Source of the DNA: Cryptomeria japonica
Taxonomy: Eukaryota; Streptophyta; Pinopsida; Cupressales; Cupressaceae
Assembly: GCF_030272615.1 (NCBI RefSeq)
Contig: NC_081413.1
Span: 554,057,136 to 554,121,135, forward strand
Direction of reading: 5' to 3'
Length of the DNA stretch: 64,000 bases
Shown here: in pieces, positions 14,593 to 26,855 of the stretch
Numbering within the stretch: the first letter of the stretch is position 1
Layout of the letters: the number at the start of each line of letters is the position of its first letter
The notes under the pieces: model-generated
Database searches by the model: none
Seen by the model: only the letters and a program-made list of their open reading frames with translations
Told to the model about the DNA's origin: nothing
Program-made: the position numbers and the translations under genes

Positions 14593-15916
14593 TGTAGACA
14601 CCTAAAAATGTCTCATTGATCATGTATTAATTATTCCTCTAATTGATTAAATAATTCTTTAATTTAATTAACTTAATTAATCTTATTCTTCTAATTTCAT
14701 ATTTCCTCATCATCTTACTAATTATTCTATTTTTATTCTTTCATAATTTAATCATTTTAACCATTTTCTAATGTTAATTAAATATTTATTATTTAATTAA
14801 ATTCAATTTCTAAATAATTAAATAGTTTCTTTAATTATTTAATTAGCTAATTAATTCTGATTTTTAATCCCCAGTTTAAATAATCTTTATTATTTAAATA
14901 AATCAATTTCAATTTCTATCTCTCTCATCATCTAATCATTCAACCCTCTTCTAAATATTAATTAAATATTTATTATTTAATTCATTATGATTTAATCCTT
15001 TAAATTAAATAATCTTTATTATTTAATTAAATTCCATTTCTATATAATTAAATAGTTTCTTTAAATTATTTAATTAACTAATTATTTCTTTTAATTTCAT
15101 TAATTCTTCCATTTTTAAATAATTAAATAGTTTCTTTAAATTATTTAATTAACTAATTAATTCTTCAATTCCAAATCCCCAAATTCTAATTTCATTTAAT
15201 TTCGTATTCTTCTAATTTCTTCCAAATTCAAATACATGTGCATGATTTCAAAAATCAAATTGAAAATCAAAGTCAAGTTCTAAATATATTAAATTACTAA
15301 ATTGAATTAAATAAATTCAATATTTGAATTAAAATCTCATGCAAAGATTAAATTGAAAATCTAAGTCTAAATGCAAGCACATGCTAAATTAATTAATTAA
15401 ATCATTTATCTCTCCAGTCTCTATTTCCATCTTCTAGTTCTCTTTGTCATCCTCTTTATTTCCTCCAATCATTCTTTTTCTTCCTTCAATCAGCTTTTTC
15501 TCAATCAATTGACTCAATTAATCTATTCAATCTATTGAGTTTCACCTCTAAATCAGCAGTTCAACTATCAAACAGCATGTGAGCTCACCTGAATTCCACC
15601 TCTTGATCAATATGTTCCACCTTTCAATCAATCTCATCCAAAATCTATAAATTGAGCATTTCATCTTCATTATCAACAATCAAGAACTTTGAATCTTTGT
15701 GTCACTTGCAGGTTACCAGCGCGAGAAGAGAAGAGCAATGGAAGTTATACACAGTCACGGAATAGGGAGTCTTTAATTGATTTCATTTATAGTTCTTATT
15801 TTGCTTGATTGTGTTATTTCATTGTCTGTTTGTTAGAATTCTTTGATTAGATAGGGATTTGTGATTTTTCTTTGATTCTAATTGATATTTTATAAGATGA
15901 ATTTTACATACACACA
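14593..15916 (+). repeat. Probable solo LTR (TGTAGACACC type)
   Basis: Starts TGTAGACACC and ends ACACACA, with identical 5-bp flanks GTATT at 14588-14592 and 15917-15921. That fits an LTR with a target duplication and no internal region. The body is very AT-rich, with many TTAATTAA/ATTTAATTAA words in a loose local repeat (about 14620-15180). No primer site or coding sequence adjoins it. Confidence 0.55.
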
Positions 15917-15921
15917 GTATT

Positions 15922-18077
15922 AACTTTCTTTCCTTTCTAGTTACTCTTATTTTAAACTTTATGTTTGGAAGACTCACCTTTATACCCACTCTTCTCTCCA
16001 TGTAATAGGATTGGACACATGCCTCATCTAAGTCCTTTGGATTGGTAGTGAGGGTGGATTGGTAGTGACTGCCCTCATTTAAATGCCGGAATGGAGCCCA
16101 CTAAGATACATTTTGATCATGTTCTCATCCATGCCATTTATCATGTCCCAGCAATATAATTTCATAGTGTAATCCTACACACTTCAATCATTTTGTTGTT
16201 TATAGCACTAGTACACCCATTTGATCTTTTGTTCCACCTTATGCCCCATGGGGCAAAAATTGTTATAGATTAATTCTTTGAAATCTTCTCATTTACTAAC
16301 AATAGATTTTTTTATTTTCACAAATTGTAACATAAATTTCTCAACATACAAGACCATGACCCTCAATTTTAAAGTGCGAGAAGCTAAATCTTTGTGCCCC
16401 ATTTATTTTATACACACTAAAATGCACTTCTAATTGCTTAATCCACACATCAAAGAATTTCACTTATACTTGTCCATCAAAATATTCAATTTCTAATTTT
16501 ATTTTCACTTCAAATAAACTTATGCTTTTTTTGTTTTTCTTCATTTGGTTCTTTCAAGAAGTCTTCCTCTTTAATCTCATCTTCCTCACTGCTTCTAAAC
16601 TTTTGCAGCAAATGCCCTTACTAAATCCTTTGAAAGATTGTTCTTATACCAGTTTACCTTATTGTATGGACAAAATGCTCTTCTTGTTGCTTTAACCATT
16701 GCTATTTTTCCTGTGGCCTTCAGCTGTAGTTACTTACATCTGGTTCTTCCATGGCTGCTTTTTGAGCAATAGTAGAAATTGTCATACAAAAACCCTTTGC
16801 AAGCCTATAAGAATTAAAATCCAAAAATGAGACACAATCAAGGGGTAATCCGGATTCCAAAGGAATCATGGCCCCATCCAGACACTTTTTGCTCCATGTG
16901 TCCTATTGTCTCTTTGTTCTTGCATCTGAATTCACTTTACCGTTCAAGTTTTTTTACTGGATAAATTTTCTAAATTCATTTTTAGATAGTCGGTTTTTAT
17001 GTTAATCAAACTTTCAAGGCATTAGTCATCATTAGATTCAAGATTTCAACTTGTACAATTTTTAGTACTAACAACTTTATTATCAAGAAAACAAAAATGA
17101 CACCAGCAATGTTGAACATACTGCACCACTTTCAAAAGGTTGACAAAGCACTGTTTATTAAAGTTAATGTATGGATGGGACGCAGCTGTGCCTCAGAAGT
17201 GTGTTTTTCCAAGTCAGGGTTAGCAGTTAATACTATAATGGACAAAGAAAACCACTAAAAGAGAGGATAGTTGAGTTAGGAAGGCTAGAGAGAAAAAGGT
17301 CCAATTAGGGATATAATCAAACATTGGAGTAAGTGCAAGAATCTGAATACACAAGATTTGTTTTATGATGGTAAATACAGGCAACTGCGAAAGATTAAGA
17401 TTTGATGACCAGGGCCATATATCGTAGGCCAGATATTATCTTTAAGAGCAATTAAGCTAAAACTACCATTCGAAATACTTCAAAATGGTTATGTTAATGG
17501 CACCATATTCAAGGCTTACCATCCACCATAATTACTAAGGAAAGAACAAATTATTGTTTTGAAGGAAAGAACAAATTATTGTTTTGAAAAAATACAACAG
17601 TTTTGGATTAAAAAGGAAATAAAAGAACAAATGGAACCAATTGCATGGAGACATCATTCAATTAAATTTGAAGGAAAAACGTGTAGCTTGGAGGAGGGAA
17701 GTGAAAACCATCAACTTCGAAAAACAAGCCAAAGGGGAATATTAAGATTAGACAGGTAGTGCTATAAATCATAGACCACACATCATCTTAAAGAGCAATC
17801 AATCTAAAATTACTAAAAGAACACTGTAAAATGGTTGTGCTAATGGTGCTGAATTGAAGACTCACCATCACCATAGTTGCCAAAGGAAAAAAAAACAAAG
17901 ACATTTTTTGAGAGAACAGAAAACAGAGAGAAGCCTTGGATTAAGGAACGAAATGAAAAAACAATAATAATAAAAAGATTAAAAACAAAAAAAAACTACA
18001 AAACGCCTCCAAGTTGAAAACTGGAAACAACAGTCTGCAGATGCCTCAAAGTTAAAAATTGGGTGGCTTGGTAAAGC
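15922..18077. other. Intergenic, no gene seen; small local duplications
   Basis: No credible coding sequence. A 25-bp unit beginning GGAAAGAACAAATTATTG is perfectly doubled at 17539-17563 and 17564-17588. A diverged copy of 17415-17530 recurs at about 17762-17880 (shared AAGAGCAAT, AAAATGGTT and CACCAT blocks), so the area grew partly by local duplication. Confidence 0.55.
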
Positions 18078-18410
18078 AGGGAAGTAAAGACCTTAAAGGG
18101 CAATAACACTCATTACCATGAATCCATAGAGAAAAAATCATAGAGGGAAGTGAAAACCTGGAAGGAAAATACAATTGAACACTCATTACCATGAATCTCT
18201 GGAGAGAAATCATACAGGGAAGTGAAGACCTGAAAGAATAATAGAATTGAGGACACTCATTACCATGAATCTAAAGAGAGAAATCATACAGGGAAGTGAA
18301 GACCTGAAAGGGCAATAAAATTAAAGTAAAACTCATTACCATGACTCAATGGAGAGAAATCATAAAGGGAAGTGAACACCTGAAAGGGCAGTAAAATTGA
18401 ATAGTCTAGA
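18078..18410. repeat. Minisatellite, five units of about 67-76 bp
   Basis: The word GGGAAGTGAAGACCTGAAAG, or a close variant, recurs starting near 18079, 18145, 18217, 18291 and 18367. Between copies lies a variant of ACTCATTACCATGAATC plus GAGAGAAATCATA. Spacing is about 67, 72, 74 and 76 bp. The units are diverged and the array is not part of any gene I can see. Confidence 0.8.
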
Positions 18411-20450
18411 AATATATCACGTAGTATACTCCAAAGAGGGAAGAAAAAAGGGATGAGATCAGATAGATGGAAATGTAAAATGTAACACTACGGGTAGGTG
18501 AGAACATATGGTAAAATTAAGGCAGCAAATGAATATTGGTCATATAGAGGATTATTACTTCACTGGAATAGAATTAAAAATATCTCCAAGTTTTGTTACG
18601 ATGCAAAATCCTTATAGGGCCAAATGCCAGGGTATAAAGGCACAAAAAACTAAAAAGTGAAACAAAAATTTTTTACAAGGAAAGAAGAGTGTTGAAATTG
18701 TGCTGTGGCCATGTTGAGATATGGTTCGAGAAGGGAAAAATTGCAGTCCAACCACTAGCAGGAATGACAAATCTAACATTTTAGGTAATATTAATATATG
18801 AATTGCAGAGGAGAGCAGTGGATATCCAGCAGCTAATTCTCAAAGGCTAAGATGTAGTAGCAAATTTTAAGAAGGGCACACTGAAGTCCTACTTCCCAAG
18901 GGCACCCTTCGTAGTGACATCCAATAAAGTTCACCATGAAGATATGCAGCATTACATTCATTCCCAGGTCAGAGAAACAAATCTCAGTAAGTTGGAGGCT
19001 CCATACAAGTGTTGATGTATTGAGATGCAAGCTCCAACTAATGGGTTTAGAAATGAGACATTAAGATGGATGTGTGGTTGGAATTTCTATTCTCCACTAT
19101 TGTCAGAGATAATTCTGAGGGTGATGACGTGCATGGTCCACTAGAATGTCATGTATTTGGACTGGCCATACTGCATTACTCTAAAAGTCATTAGAAGAGT
19201 TAAGTGATTTGAGAATTACACATGCAAATATTTATGAATGTAACTAGATACAACTGTGTACACATTTGTAAAGAAGAGGAACCACAAGGGCAGCATGGCA
19301 GAAAATGAAATTATAGAGCTCAAAGGGGTCTCAGTATAATGTTATAAAGGCTTCAGAATTGAACATTGTTAACTATAAATGGTACAAGAAAACTAATGGC
19401 AATCAAATTTCTCTTGCTCTTGGATTCACTCAAATTAATTAAAGCTCATTTAGAATTAAACCTTAATAGTAAAAATGAAGTGGCACCTGAAGTTGAGCAT
19501 TCAAAAAATTTCAAAGAAAAAAGTAAATAACTCTAGGCAAAGAAGATATTTCAATTGCAGGAAATTTAATTTTGAATTAGAGACTTAAGTTTGAGAGCAT
19601 GAAGAAAAAAGTGGAAAAATAATAAGTTGAACACAAAATTAATAGAGGGAGATTTCCTTAGTTCTTTATTTCCTTCCTGTCGAATTTGGAACATGGAATG
19701 TGATGATAAAGAGTGCTTTTACAGCGAATGTTAAAAGGAAATGCATATTAGCTTCGTAAAGAAGAGAGAGCATATATGCGTAACATTTCTAAAAATAATG
19801 AATCCCTCTAAATCATCTACAAATGTCGAGCAGGAACAAGTAAAATAGTTTCTTTAACCACTCCTACACACTGCTGGCAGTCTCATAAAACAAGTTTTTA
19901 TTATAATGATTACCATTTTACCAACTAGAAAGTTTTCAATCTACATGCTAAAATTGACATCTAGCTGAAACCATTTTGTACGGATCTATTAGTTTCAAAA
20001 TTAGCAAAAGGTGAGTTACGTGTCAATAAGACCAGTGAAGGATTTCATTCCTTATAAAGCACTGAATTTCATTAGCTGTTATTGACTTGAGCTCCACAAG
20101 AAATGCTAATAATACACTGCAAAGTCTACGAAAGGCAAGACACAGGATCCATTATATTATTTTCCAACAACAAACAATAACCATTTAGCAGATTCACAAC
20201 ACCACTGCGACACTTCCCAGTCATTAACTAAACTGCCTTGGCAGCTTACTTTGGAATTTCCAATAGATTACATGGCTCAGAATGTGTCCTTACCAAATCA
20301 TAATTTTTTGAATGAAAACAGGCTATTTATCAACAATTAAATTCATGTTTTAGGCAGCTGTAAAATTTGTAACTTCTCAAGCATACCATATGTTTACATT
20401 TCAAACCTAACTGCCATAATGCTTGAACTTCAAATAATTTAAAAAGATCC
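18411..20450. other. Spacer downstream of the UBC12 gene, no gene seen
   Basis: No supported coding sequence or element ends. The 3' UTR and polyadenylation site of the minus-strand E2 gene must lie in the part nearest 20450, but I see no decisive signal to place them. Confidence 0.45.
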
Positions 20451-23400
20451 TTAGATGCATCTTGAAAAGTAGCTAGATCCCACATAACCCCCAGCCATGG
20501 CCCTTCTTACATTTGCTTCAAATGTCCTCGGGTTATCTCTCAACACTGCCGCAGCATCATGATTCAAGGGATCTTCATGGTTTGGATGCTGTAAAAAGGT
20601 CCAACACCAGCTTAGTATATAGAGGACCAAAGATATATTACCCACAAAAAATTTACAGTACAAGTTTTGCTCACTTATACCAGCCATAAAAATGTAGACA
20701 AACTACTCTATTCTCCATGATCATGTATCATTGTAGCATGCCATGCAATTATGTACATATCAATGTATGTCCACATGAGCATACTTTAACAATTATTTAG
20801 AACCTGTACTTGAATAATCATAAAATGCCACATGCCTGGTTTATATAATTGTAATGCTCTTTTTCTGAGGGAGTTATTTAAATATTTGCAGTGGATTCAA
20901 GATAATTATTTAAACATTTTACATTTTTATTATACCATAATAAAATGTAATTTAAACAGATTATTGATATACCTTGATCAATCCAGATTCATATATGGGT
21001 GTGTGAATGTATTAATGTATGTACACATACATAGATTTAGTACTTGTTGAATCTTGGAATGGTCATTCTCACTTCAAAGTTCTTAGTGGTCTTGGTCCTC
21101 ATAGCTATGGCACACTTTACAAGGAATATGTACAATCACACAGAAAATGTGCCACCACACTAGTGCCCATGCATGACAATAATACACATGCATCACAACC
21201 CCTACTAGAACAATCCTAGGTGTACTCTATACCCCAAGTTGGATGCACATTACACACCCCTTCTCCTACATGCATAGCCCACCAAACCACCTTCTTCTTG
21301 AGTGATCTTTGTGCCATTACTAAATCTCATGTAAATGCTTGATATATTTTTGAAGAGGTCACTTCCAAACCATCACACCCTTTCACAATGTTTGTCTTTT
21401 ATAATTATTTAATAAATACAATTATCATCCCTTTTTAATAGGTCTTTACATATATTTTTCATTGATCCCCATTTCAACCAAGAGGCCATAATAAACTTTA
21501 TTTTCTATCTCCCTTTTAATTCCAAAAGGTCATTTCATGGGAAAATAATTTTCTTCACTTTGGGGAAAAAAACCCCATACCAATAACTTGGTAGACATGA
21601 GTTGCTATTCCATCCTATGTACCTTGGGGACAGGTCCCTTGAATAGTTGACATTTTGGGGATGTAGGGACAAGTAGGAAATGTTCCCGCCGCATACCCAA
21701 TTTTTTAAAAAGGCAAAAAATGTTGTGGACAACCAATTTGAGAAAAAAAAAAAAAAATGCTAGGAGATAATAGGGAACGGGTAGGGGACATCTAGGCCAC
21801 TACAACCCAGACAATATAAATACAATTTAAAAAAAACATAGAATTGAAATAAAAAAATTGAGGGGGCTCACAAATACCCCCACACAGCTTTATATCACAC
21901 CGAAACCTTACAAAGCCACACTAATAACTAAAAACTAAAAACAAACTCATTTGCTATTTTTGATATTGTGAAGAAGAAGACAAAGAAGGAGAACACTTGT
22001 GAGAAGAGAAGAGAATGGCAATGAGAAGATGGCAAGAGCGCATCAAAACTATATCATGAACTTAAAGCAACTAAATTATTAAAAATGGCATACACCTTGA
22101 AGGTTTGTGTCACCTCAAAGGCTTTAATTTGGGCAAGGTGGCCGGGGCATTGCCCCTTGACTCCACAATGTAATGTGATGGGGAATTTGTGAGTGTCGCC
22201 TCTCAACCCCACTAGGGTTGCATCCCTTGGATTCCCACGAGGAAAGTGCCCTCAACCCCACTTATGACTGCATATAGTCAATTAAGAGGAATTTGCTAAC
22301 CTCTTGACAATTGTAGTCAGTGGTTGCGGCTTGCAACTTCAAGATCAATACATGTTGATCTTGAAAATGCCACACAGGTTGATGAGGAGGAGACATAGGA
22401 GGGATTGGTTGGGGTTTCACTAGATGATGTAGTCACTCATAGTGAGAGTGACTGAGACTTAGACTCGGATTTTGATGTAATGTTAGTACATGCTGATTAG
22501 GGGCAGTGGCACATTTTCTCTCCTTTTGTCATTTTGTAGTTGATTCTTGCAGCCTTGGAACATTTTCTTGTAATTTTTAAACAATGTATATGCACATTGA
22601 CAATGAAAGCAATTAAATTTTGTTAATTTGTTTGTCAACATATGTGAAATCTCAATTTAACTCTAATGTTATGTATCAAGGTTGTATAATGTATATGATG
22701 AATGTTTTATCAATGTTATCATAGAAATATTTGAAATTTCTTATATTTTCAAGATTTCCCTATTTTTTAAATAGCTGTCCCCTGCTGTCCCCATCTTGGA
22801 AACTTGGTGGAACATATATTCCATCCAATTCTGCTAGTACACCAAAGATCGAGAAGCATGATTTAACCCAAAAAGGAAAGGCTGCTCTTTACTAAAAATA
22901 CTGATGTTTCAGCATGTTCTACATTACTTAAAATCTGCAATAATTAATCATCAAAAAAATTCTCTAGAGCACAAAGCATTTGAACTCGAACGCATAAGAT
23001 GAAGAATAAAAACAAATTAGTCATTTCACCATCAGGAGTCACTGAAAAGACCACATTATTTGGAACTCCCAAAACTGTGAGTGCTCCACGAGTATTAAAA
23101 TTAGCAAGGAGAATATTGCCGCCAAATGCATCTGCTATGTCACTGATTCTCACTAAACCATTCAAAGAATAGTACATTGTCTCACTTACTGTGAAAAGAT
23201 GATTCAGCCCATATATGATTGTGTTGATATTAAGAACAGGCTTCCAATCCTCACGCAGAATATTAAGGCAAACATTTCCTTCCAAATCAATATTTGGATG
23301 ATAAACCTGCAACCAAGTTCTCTTGTGATTCTGATAGATACTGGTGTAGGAGTAACAGAAACAGATTCCAAAATTCATGAATTTGGCTACACAATTTCAA

Positions 23401-24956
23401 TACTAGATTCAGAATCATAAATTACCAATGAAACAAATCGATAATTCAAGACAGCATACCTTTGTCTTGCACTTAACCTTTGGTGCCTCGTGAGGGTAGG
23501 TTGGAGAAACACTAAAAGTAAAAGTAAAGCGTCCCCCTCTTTCAAATAGTCAGAAGTAGATATAAAAATGAGTTATTTATAACATTCATCCCTCTCAAAA
23601 ATAGAATTAATTCTTTTTGAAATATACATACTTGCTAAAATAAACATAAACGTGGATAGAAAGCTAGAAAAATATATGCAGGAATCTACTAATCTTCTTT
23701 TGACAGCTTTTGAATCCTGAATGATTATTTAGAACAATGTCCTTCAATACTTACAAATAATATCCTTCATCAGGTTGTATGATAACTTCAAAATTCATCA
23801 GATCATCTTTGCCATTTGGAAAATTTATACTTGTACTTTTTGGCAGGTTCAACTCACTAATATCTGATAAATTGAAAAAATTAAAAACTGGATAAGTCGT
23901 ATAATTTCACAAATAATAGATTGTCAAAACAAAACAAAAAACATATATATATTGCAAATTATTCATACTATTTGCTAGTGTCCATTAATTTGAAGAATCC
24001 AATCCTGGCTACAATCAATCTTTATTCAACAAACATACCATGTATCACTACTCCCATGAAATCATGAACTTTGACGTATGTAGGAGAGAAAATATGATCA
24101 CAGATGACAATATTTTGACATAAGATATAATCCTTTCAAAATATAATATAAACACAAAATTCTGATCTGGGAGCCTTATGCGATGTATGCTGTTCTAGGG
24201 TATACCAAAAGAACTAGCTTAAAATTTTGTTCTATTCTAGGGTATTGCTATTTGCAGGTTTGGTATATAATAGTAATTATTCATTTTATAAATATCTGGA
24301 AACAGTATCAAGAAGAAAATACAGAGGATTTTCTCCCAAATTTGAGTTATTTGAAGAAGAAAATAAAATAAAAGCTCAATGACCCTTTAATAATCTTAAG
24401 TTGAGAAGAAGAACCAGTACCATTCAAAACCTTGAATCGGACCAATAATTGTAAATCCAAATGACACAGACATTATGGTTCAATACAACTTTACAGAAAA
24501 GGTACAGAAAATGGGCTTGGTGTCAAAACTCTCAATCGAGCATTAGATAATAAAAAGTGAAGATGCACACAATCATTTTAACACGAGAGCAAAAGGAAGC
24601 AAACATTGAAATGTTCCCTACATAAACTTGATATATCACATCCAGAAGAAAAATCACAAAACCGGAAATGGTGAATGTGACATAAGGATATTATAAGACT
24701 GAATAATAATCAAGAACTTAAAGATGGCAGATGGGCATAACATAAAGCATGCTGAGATAATATCAATACGAGAAAGGAGTGAGAGACCAACAAGGGAAAT
24801 GTAAGATAAGCATAGAATGGATTATAAGATGTGAATGTAGGGTATACCTTTATGCAATCGCAATTCACCGGCACTTTGCTTCTTTACAGGTGCTCTCCCG
24901 TTGGCACTTTCAGCAGCCTCTCTCTGCTTCTCTTTGACTTTAAATAGCTTAATCAT
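20451..24956 (-). CDS. RCE1: NEDD8 (RUB)-conjugating E2 enzyme, UBC12/RCE1 type; 5 coding exons
   Basis: Host gene. UBC12 accepts NEDD8/RUB from its E1 as a thioester and passes it, with RBX1, to cullins, activating SCF-type ubiquitin ligases in nucleus and cytosol. Coding exons on the minus strand: 24956-24848, 23863-23755, 23538-23460, 23306-23190 and 20588-20451. All introns are GT-AG, and the exons total 552 nt, giving 183 residues plus stop (plant RCE1 is about this long). Visible: the E1-docking N-terminal tail [13 protein letters not shown], the E2 motif YHPN (residues 101-104), the active-site Cys at about 112 in [14 protein letters not shown], and EDPLNHDAA after it. The start is the first ATG of the conserved tail. 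Intron 4 is 2.6 kb. One oddity is His instead of the usual Glu in LFT(E)PN at the exon 4/5 junction. It looks intact. The symbol follows Arabidopsis RCE1. Confidence 0.95.
21600..22815. mobile_element. hAT-like DNA transposon remnant inside intron 4 of the E2 gene
   Basis: Both ends carry GGGGACA-type words in inverted orientation: TTGGGGACAGG and GTAGGGACAAG at 21624-21672, and CTGTCCCCTGC, TGTCCCCATCTTGG at 22775-22805. Near the ends an imperfect inverted match of about 30 bp (TTCCA...GGGGACAG) can be made. The interior has a GC-richer block with CATTGCCCC and CAACCCCACTAGGG (about 22150-22260). I associate these words with plant hAT elements from memory. No transposase domain or clear 8-bp target duplication was found, so the family is tentative. 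Confidence 0.4.
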
Positions 24957-26117
24957 GATATCTACAGGAAATGAATTCGTCAACCAAATATCTAATCCAA
25001 CGCCCTTCCATAAACAGTATGTTAGTTTCTCAATTATTCAGTAGGCTCATGAAAAGTTAAGGGAGAAAACAAGTGATCCATCGAATGAATTCTTTGGCCA
25101 AACCCTAGACTAATTCTTTCGAATTTAAATTTCCAACAATTGCTTACTTCACCTGCACCGGGAAGAGCAGGCCAGTTGGAGAAGGAGATTCAAGCAAGAG
25201 AAATAGTCGTGTGATGGGGCATAAACTCATTCATTATTCACTCTCCTCTCTCCCATGAGTGGTTAAAAGCTTTGCAAGTACAGCTGAGAGAGGCCTTGCA
25301 ATAACACACCACACTCTCTAAAAGGGAAAACACATCACAATACCATAATCCCCCTAAATAAATAAACGATCAGACATAGCAGTAAGCTTGAATGAGCACA
25401 GAGGGGTTTGCATACAGTAAACCTAAATAGTGACAATTACTTATTTTGGAGGTAGGGATGCTACGTCTCAATGCTCATGCTCAATCAAACAATAATTCAC
25501 CGAAAATCAATTACTCCCAGGAATACTTAGTTAGTCAGTTAATCGAAATCCCTAAGATATTCCAGTGGGCGAGGTGTAGGAGATTCCATTACAAAACACC
25601 GATGCCTGTGCCAGTAAGGGGCCCTCAAGTCCCATAGCCTAAAAATTGTGTATCTTGGAATTGTTTCTGAGACCGTCAAATCCTCAACTTTTTAGAAACA
25701 CTATAAAATCCTCATTCATTCATCCTCAACTTTTTAAACTCTCATTGGGTCAGCATAGGGAATGATGGGGAAGAGCAATCATTCTCTGCCTATCACATCC
25801 AATCCAAAAAAGGTTAAAAAGAGGAGGGTAATCACAACTCTGAGCTTACAGATCACAGGTGAAAAAACCCATATACAAATAAATACTTGTGCTTGAAAGG
25901 AAAGCCGAAATGGGTGTTACCATACTCACCTCACGGAAAGAAAATTCAAAGGCTGGTGATGATGATGATGATGATCGGAAAAACTGGTGTTGCCTTTGCC
26001 AAGTACGTACCTTCCACAACTCTTTGTTGTTAAGAGATTCCTCACGCTCCCTTGTTTACTTATTTGTTTGTGAGGGTCAAGGCAGGCGCACTGTGGTTTA
26101 GGCGACTCACAGCCCAC
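24957..26117 (-). promoter_or_regulatory. 5' UTR with probable leader intron, and promoter side of the E2 gene
   Basis: Only five bases (24957-24961) separate the E2 start codon from a good splice acceptor on the minus strand (TTCATTTCCTGTAG). A strong donor GTGAGTATG lies on the same strand at 25929-25921. This predicts a leader intron of about 968 bp (24962-25929) with the first, non-coding exon starting somewhere below about 26120. Leader introns are common in plant housekeeping genes and often raise expression. The transcription start and core promoter are not identifiable by eye. Confidence 0.5.
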
Positions 26118-26477
26118 GTCTAAGCGTAAATCCTAAATAAACATTAATATTCACAGATTCCCTATTTCCCTTACCTTCAAGCCGCCATAAAAAATTGTTT
26201 TCGTGATCTTATTTTTTCAATGTTTTTGGGTATTTGAAACTGAAATTTTATGATGAAAAATGAGTGTGTGAGATGAAATTGTTGTATTGATAAAACAATT
26301 CTTTTCTTTATTTTTCAAAATTGTACTGTATATATGCGTCTAGAATTCTGCTTCAATTTATCATTTGTCATAAAAAATTGTATTTGCAATGTCATTCAAA
26401 TTTAAAAGGAAAGAAGATATATATTGAAGTAGAGGTATTATAGAAGTTTTATGATTTTTTTTTTTTGTTTGGTCAAA
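26118..26477. other. AT-rich spacer, no gene seen
   Basis: Spacer between the host E2 gene and the start of the viral fossil. No open frame or repeat pair supported. Confidence 0.5.
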
Positions 26478-26530
26478 TCTATCTTTTTGAGTAAAATTAT
26501 AATATTATTAATATTAGAGGGAAAATGAGT
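26478..26530 (+). repeat. Left copy of the pararetrovirus terminal repeat
   Basis: TCTATCTTTTTGAG... through GAGGGAAAATGAGT matches 52061-52114 at roughly 85% by eye over about 53 bp, same orientation. The two copies are the outer limits of the inferred viral insertion. Confidence 0.55.
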
Positions 26531-26543
26531 CTTTTTTTGTAAA

Positions 26544-26555
26544 TGGTATTGGAGC
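26544..26555 (+). other. Pararetrovirus primer-binding-site match (initiator tRNA-Met)
   Basis: TGGTATTGGAGC followed by TTGGG differs at two positions from the TGGTATCAGAGC site that Caulimoviridae and Copia elements use to prime minus-strand synthesis from tRNA-iMet. It sits upstream of the first viral ORF, as expected in this family. Confidence 0.5.
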
Positions 26556-26855
26556 TTGGGTTATTTATGTACCCATATAACTATTATAATATCCTGAACA
26601 TATAGAATATAATTATTTGCATAGTCTATTTTCAACATTATTTCACTTATCTCTTGTCATTTTGTCATTTGAGAAATATTAAGAGAGTGCTCAAAGTTTG
26701 AAGGTAAGTCTTGCAAGTAATTGTGGACCTCGCAAAGTTAGACCCAATGTTGAAGCTAGGAAGGCATTGTTAAAGGCAATTGCAAGATGAGAAATTGTAA
26801 CAACGAACAAGATTGAAATTACAAGTAAGATCTAAAACTTTCTTGTATTTTATAA

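Noticed and set aside
20691-21219. Open frames of 66-72 codons within UBC12 intron 4
   Set aside because: AT-rich intronic frames without domains. The flanking splice sites place them firmly inside the intron.
25926-26117. 63-codon minus-strand frame upstream of the E2 gene
   Set aside because: It overlaps the likely non-coding first exon and leader-intron donor of UBC12, and its His run is a GAT repeat. More likely UTR than a protein.
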